Part shown: in pieces, positions 6,249 through 9,159 of the stretch | Layout of the letters: each line of letters begins with the position of its first letter | Numbering within the stretch: the first letter of the stretch is position 1 | Assembly: GCA_026785645.1 (NCBI GenBank) | Contig: JAJAZM010000116.1 | Coordinates: 1 to 9,159, forward strand | DNA length: 9,159 nt | Direction of reading: 5' to 3' | From: Sphingomonas bacterium | GTDB lineage: Bacteria > Pseudomonadota > Alphaproteobacteria > Sphingomonadales > Sphingomonadaceae | Position numbers and translations under genes: made by a program | The notes under the pieces: generated by a model | Told to the model about the DNA's origin: nothing | Database searches by the model: none | What the model saw: the letters and a program-made list of their open reading frames with translations, nothing else

Positions 6249-6857
6249 ATGACCGAGCGATCCGCGATTTACCGCGAAGTGGTAGCGGCCAATGCCGCTT
6301 ATGCCGCCGACTTTGGCGACAAGGGCGGGCTTGCGCTCCCCCCGGCGCGGGGTTTTGCGATCCTGACCTGCATGGATGCGCGGCTCGACCCGGCCAAATA
6401 TGCCGGTCTCGCCGAGGGCGACGCGCATGTCATCCGCAACGCCGGCGGCCGCGCCAGCGACGACGCCATCCGCAGCCTGGTGATCAGCCACAAATTGCTC
6501 GGCACGCGCGAATGGTTCGTGATTCATCACACCGATTGCGGGATGGAGCTGTTCGACGGCCCGACCATCGCCACCTTGCTCGAACAAAGCCGCGCCACCG
6601 CCGCCTTCGACGGCACGACGTGGACCAACCCCTCGGCGGAAGGCGACTCGACCGATGGCGGCTCGAGCGAAGGCGGATCGAGCGAAGGGTGGCACGTCGC
6701 CTGGCTCAACTTCACCGACCTGGCGCAAAGCGTCCGCGACGATGTCGCGCGGATCCGCGCCCATCCGCTGACCCCCGACAATGTGCCGGTGCACGGCTTC
6801 ATCTACGACGTGAAGAGCGGCACCCTGGTCCCGGTCGACGCCCCGGTGACCGCCTAG
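6249..6857 (+). CDS. Beta-class carbonic anhydrase
   Basis: A 202-residue zinc enzyme for CO2 + H2O to bicarbonate + H+. Zinc ligands are C41 in CMDAR, H94 and C97 in HHTDCGM, and the Asp43-Arg45 dyad of beta-class enzymes is present. The VIRNAGGRASDDAIRSLVISHKLLGT block at 61-86 and the C-terminal RIRAHPLTPDNVPVHGFIYDVKSGTLVPV are typical of the short, Rv1284-like clade. Residues about 120-148 form a longer Gly/Ser/Asp/Glu-rich loop, partly made by three 15-bp tandem repeats (6642-6686). The ATG at 6249 has AAGGAG about 9 bp upstream. No signal peptide is seen, so it should be cytoplasmic. The gene is preceded by an intrinsic terminator and an SD-masking hairpin, which suggests regulated expression. 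It is divergent from the Lrp-family gene, and its TAG stop overlaps the stop of the convergent PilZ gene inside CTAG. Carbonic anhydrase activity is likely, though some members of this clade were named on motifs alone. Confidence 0.9.
   Translation: MTERSAIYREVVAANAAYAADFGDKGGLALPPARGFAILTCMDARLDPAKYAGLAEGDAHVIRNAGGRASDDAIRSLVISHKLLGTREWFVIHHTDCGMELFDGPTIATLLEQSRATAAFDGTTWTNPSAEGDSTDGGSSEGGSSEGWHVAWLNFTDLAQSVRDDVARIRAHPLTPDNVPVHGFIYDVKSGTLVPVDAPVTA
6642..6686 (+). repeat. Three in-frame 15-bp tandem repeats within the carbonic anhydrase gene
   Basis: The units are GGCGACTCGACCGAT (6642-6656), GGCGGCTCGAGCGAA (6657-6671) and GGCGGATCGAGCGAA (6672-6686). Units two and three differ at one base; unit one is more diverged. 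They encode GDSTD, GGSSE and GGSSE (residues 132-146), a flexible acidic loop. Because each unit is 15 bp, copy-number change keeps the reading frame. Confidence 0.85.
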
Positions 6858-7504
6858 AGCGACACGCGCTGGAGGCGTTTGCGCAGGCTGCCCATGCCGA
6901 CCTCATCGACCGCTTGCTCGGGCTGTTGGGCGACGAGCAGCGCCCCGACATGGCTAAGGATCTGTGCCGAAATGTCGAGATTCTGGAGCTTTTCGGCATG
7001 GCGCATGACCAATAGAGGCTCGGCGCACAGATCGTCGCCAAGGCTTTCGAGCAAGCGCACGACATAGGCCAATTCCTCCGCCAGTCGCTTCGACAGGGCA
7101 GTGCGAAACGCCTCCGGCGATTGCGGGGGCGGACGGACTGGCAGCATCGCCGCCTCGCCGGACCGAACCGCCTCGACCATCGCGCCAACCACCGACTGGT
7201 GGCGCGCACCCCGCGCGGGTATCCACGCGTCGAGCGGCAAGGGAACATCGAAGCGCAGCCCGCATTCCTTGCGATTGCGCCACAGGATCGTCCCGCTGGC
7301 GTGGAGCTCGCCGCGGCTGATGTGCACCGTCTTGCCAACTGCGGGCAAGATCGCGGCCTCCAACCGTGCGCCGCCGGCGGACAGGTCGCGGAGCCGGATC
7401 TTGGCGGAAATGCCGTCGAAGCGGATCATCGCCGACAGCATCAGATTGGTACGCGGCATCGACCGCGCATTACCCTCTTGGTCCAAGGCTGTTGCAATCA
7501 TCAC
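6854..7504 (-). CDS. PilZ-domain protein with helical C-terminal extension
   Basis: A 216-residue protein. The N-terminal part carries a PilZ domain, the usual cyclic-di-GMP receptor: R14-SMP-R18 gives the RxxxR motif and D40-L-S42-A-G-G45 gives the DxSxxG motif, followed by strands to about residue 88 (HASGTILWRNRKECGLRFDVP). Both nucleotide-contacting motifs are intact, so c-di-GMP binding is likely. Residues about 100-216 look mostly helical (EAFRTALSKRLAEELAYVVRLLESLGDDL) and I do not recognise them as a known output domain. No signal peptide or transmembrane segment is present. The start is taken as GTG 7504, with AGGAGA on the minus strand about 9 bp upstream; the next codon is ATG (7501) and is equally possible. 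It lies 87 bp downstream of the oligopeptidase gene on the same strand. Its stop overlaps that of the convergent carbonic anhydrase. The target process is unknown. Confidence 0.85.
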   Translation of the reverse strand: MMIATALDQEGNARSMPRTNLMLSAMIRFDGISAKIRLRDLSAGGARLEAAILPAVGKTVHISRGELHASGTILWRNRKECGLRFDVPLPLDAWIPARGARHQSVVGAMVEAVRSGEAAMLPVRPPPQSPEAFRTALSKRLAEELAYVVRLLESLGDDLCAEPLLVMRHAEKLQNLDISAQILSHVGALLVAQQPEQAVDEVGMGSLRKRLQRVSL

Positions 7505-7591
7505 CGGGCATCGTCTCCTGCCCGCAAGCTACCCGCCCGCGCCTTAACGCACTTGAGGCATTGCATCCGTTTCGGACGATTCTCGGCGGGG
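7505..7591. other. Gap between oligopeptidase stop and PilZ start
   Basis: These 87 bp lie between two genes on the minus strand. They contain the AGGAGA ribosome-binding site of the PilZ gene (near 7514-7519), a short TCCG-TTT-CGGA dyad near 7567-7577 and one GATTC site. I see no T-run terminator, so read-through from the oligopeptidase gene is possible. Confidence 0.4.
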
Positions 7592-9159
7592 TCAGCGCGC
7601 TCCCTTGGGTTCGACCGGGTCCATCAGCTTGCGGGTGAGATAGACCATCTGCAGCGCCTGGGTCCGCGCTTGCTGCTTCAGATTGGCTCCGGCCGCGTGG
7701 CCGCCTTCGGTATTTTCGTAATAATAGAAGGGCAGGCCGAATTCCTCCATCCGCGCGGCGAATTTGCGGGCGTGCTGCGGGCCGGTGCGGTCGTCCTTGG
7801 TGGTGGTGTAGAAGAACGGTACTGGATAGGCCTTGCCCTTGGTGAGATTATGATAGGGCGAGGTCTTCTCCCAGAACTTGCGCACCGCCGGGTCGGTGGA
7901 AACGCTGCCGTATTCGCCCTCCCACGACGCGCCCGCCGCAATCTTCGAGATGCGCAACATGTCGAGCAATGGAATGTCGATCACCACCGCATTCCACAGC
8001 TCGGGACTCTGGGTAAGCGCCACGCCGGTCAGCAATCCGCCATTCGAGCCGCCCTTGATCCCCAACCGCCGCGCGCTGGTGATCTTGCGGTCGACAAGGT
8101 CGCGACCGATTGCGGCAAAATCGTCATAGACGATCTGGCGCTTGGTCTTGAGCCCCGCCTCATGCCAGGCGGGTCCGAATTCGCCCCCGCCGCGGATATT
8201 GGCGAGGACATAGACCCCGCCGCGTTCGAGCCAGAGCTTGCCGGTGCTGGCACCATAGGTCGGCGTGGAGCTGACCTCGAACCCGCCATAAGCGTAGAGC
8301 AAGGTCGGGTTGGTGCCGTCAAACTTCATGTCGCCGCGGTGGACCACAAAATAAGGCACTTTGGTGCCGTCGCTCGAGGTCGCCTCAAACTGCTGCGACA
8401 CCAGATTGTCGGCGTTGAACTTAGCCGCTTGCTGGCGGAATTTGGTGGCGCTCCCCGCTTTGGCGTCGATCAGCCATTGCGACGGCGCGGTGAGGAAGCT
8501 GGTCACGCTGAACAAGGCGCGATCGTCGGTGTGGCTGGCGTCGGCGACGCCAATGGTCGAATTGTCGGGCAAATCGAGCGCCGATCGCCCCCAGCTGTCG
8601 TTCGGCCCGGGCTTGAACAGCAAGGTCCGCCCGCGGACATTGTCGAGGATCGAGACGATCAGCATGCCCTTGGTGGCGCTCGCGCCCTGCAGCGCTTCCT
8701 TCGCGGTCGGGGCATAGATCAGGGTCGGGCGAAGCCGCGCCGGATCGGCCTTCAACGCCGCCAGCTCGACCGACAGCAGGGAGCCCGCGGGAAACGCCTT
8801 GGTCGCCCCGACCGGGGTCCAGGCTTCTTGGCTCTGGATGATCACCCGCCCGTCGATCATGTCGACCAAAGCGGCCTTCTCGGGCATCACCAGGCGCCTC
8901 GGCCCCCTGGGGGTCAGCACGAACGTTTCGTTATGGAAGAAATCGGTCGCTCGGACGAGCATCTGCAACGTCCGTCCCTGCCCGTCGCGGAGCACCGCGC
9001 CCGAGGCGGCGAAATCGTCGGCAGTGCCGCGATAGACTTCGCGCGCCGCGCTCAAAGGCTGGCCGCGCTTGAGCGACTTCACCACATAGGCATAGCCCGA
9101 CTTGGTCAGCAGCCCGGGAGACCATTCGCGGCTGACAAGCAATTCATTCTCGCTCACCC
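7592..9159 (-). CDS. S9 prolyl oligopeptidase family serine peptidase, C-terminal part (cut by right edge)
   Basis: The frame is open to the right edge, so the N-terminus is missing; 522 codons including the stop are visible, against roughly 700 residues usual for the family. Counting from the first whole codon (9157), residues up to about 225 belong to the beta-propeller that gates the active site. The rest is the alpha/beta-hydrolase domain, beginning near SSDGTKVPYFVVHRG. The catalytic Ser is S371 in GGSNGG (codon 8045-8047), the Asp lies in the DDR at 455-457, and the His is H487 in EGGHAAG. The stretches YAYGGFEVS, ANIRGGGEFGPAWHEAG and YDDF match the S9A oligopeptidase group. Such enzymes cleave after proline in short peptides; in sphingomonads many are exported, but a signal peptide would lie outside the window. 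The GTG at 9157 is an internal Val, not the start. The triad is complete, so it is probably active. Confidence 0.93.
   Translation of the reverse strand, partial: VSENELLVSREWSPGLLTKSGYAYVVKSLKRGQPLSAAREVYRGTADDFAASGAVLRDGQGRTLQMLVRATDFFHNETFVLTPRGPRRLVMPEKAALVDMIDGRVIIQSQEAWTPVGATKAFPAGSLLSVELAALKADPARLRPTLIYAPTAKEALQGASATKGMLIVSILDNVRGRTLLFKPGPNDSWGRSALDLPDNSTIGVADASHTDDRALFSVTSFLTAPSQWLIDAKAGSATKFRQQAAKFNADNLVSQQFEATSSDGTKVPYFVVHRGDMKFDGTNPTLLYAYGGFEVSSTPTYGASTGKLWLERGGVYVLANIRGGGEFGPAWHEAGLKTKRQIVYDDFAAIGRDLVDRKITSARRLGIKGGSNGGLLTGVALTQSPELWNAVVIDIPLLDMLRISKIAAGASWEGEYGSVSTDPAVRKFWEKTSPYHNLTKGKAYPVPFFYTTTKDDRTGPQHARKFAARMEEFGLPFYYYENTEGGHAAGANLKQQARTQALQMVYLTRKLMDPVEPKGAR

Overview
The window is GC-rich, densely coding chromosomal DNA. 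It reads like an alphaproteobacterium, most likely a sphingomonad (Sphingomonas or a near relative). That placement rests on how the proteins read to me from memory (SdhB, the ZapE/AFG1-type ATPase, the S9 prolyl oligopeptidase, the membrane-anchored TPR protein and the repeated membrane protein at the left edge), not on a search. I see no rRNA, tRNA, CRISPR array, insertion sequence, phage gene or other sign of a mobile region. Most of the content is housekeeping or conserved accessory genes.

Layout, left to right. Bases 1-518 (minus) hold the N-terminal part of a multi-span membrane protein of the COG4705 type, which runs off the left edge. Divergent from it, 38 bp away, is a small secreted or periplasmic PAP2-family phosphatase (557-1093, plus). 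Converging on that gene is a three-gene minus-strand operon, sdhB (3470-2694), a PaaI-type hotdog thioesterase (2697-2212) and zapE (2228-1119), in which each gene overlaps the next. Divergent from sdhB is a 645-residue single-pass membrane TPR protein of unknown function (3603-5540, plus). It meets tail to tail an Lrp/AsnC-family regulator (6014-5547, minus). A 231-234 bp non-coding region follows and then a beta-class carbonic anhydrase (6249-6857, plus). The carbonic anhydrase stop overlaps the stop of a convergent PilZ-domain protein (7504-6854, minus). The right end is the C-terminal three quarters or so of an S9 prolyl oligopeptidase (9159-7592, minus).

The most interesting non-coding structure lies just before the carbonic anhydrase. 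A textbook intrinsic terminator (8-bp GC-rich stem plus eight T) ends 17 nt before the start codon. The 3' arm of its stem and the start of its T-run are also perfectly complementary over 8 bp to the gene's own Shine-Dalgarno region, so the two hairpins are mutually exclusive. This looks like an attenuator, a translational switch or a thermosensor, or the end of a small RNA. A 15-bp perfect palindrome 18 bp upstream of the Lrp-family gene is a candidate autoregulatory operator.

Functionally, sdhB (respiratory complex II) travels here with zapE and a thioesterase but without sdhC, sdhD or sdhA directly upstream. No evidence ties the remaining genes into one pathway. I did not find a convincing new multi-gene system. 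The candidates for follow-up are the carbonic anhydrase leader, the uncharacterised TPR protein, and the repeat-built COG4705 membrane protein.
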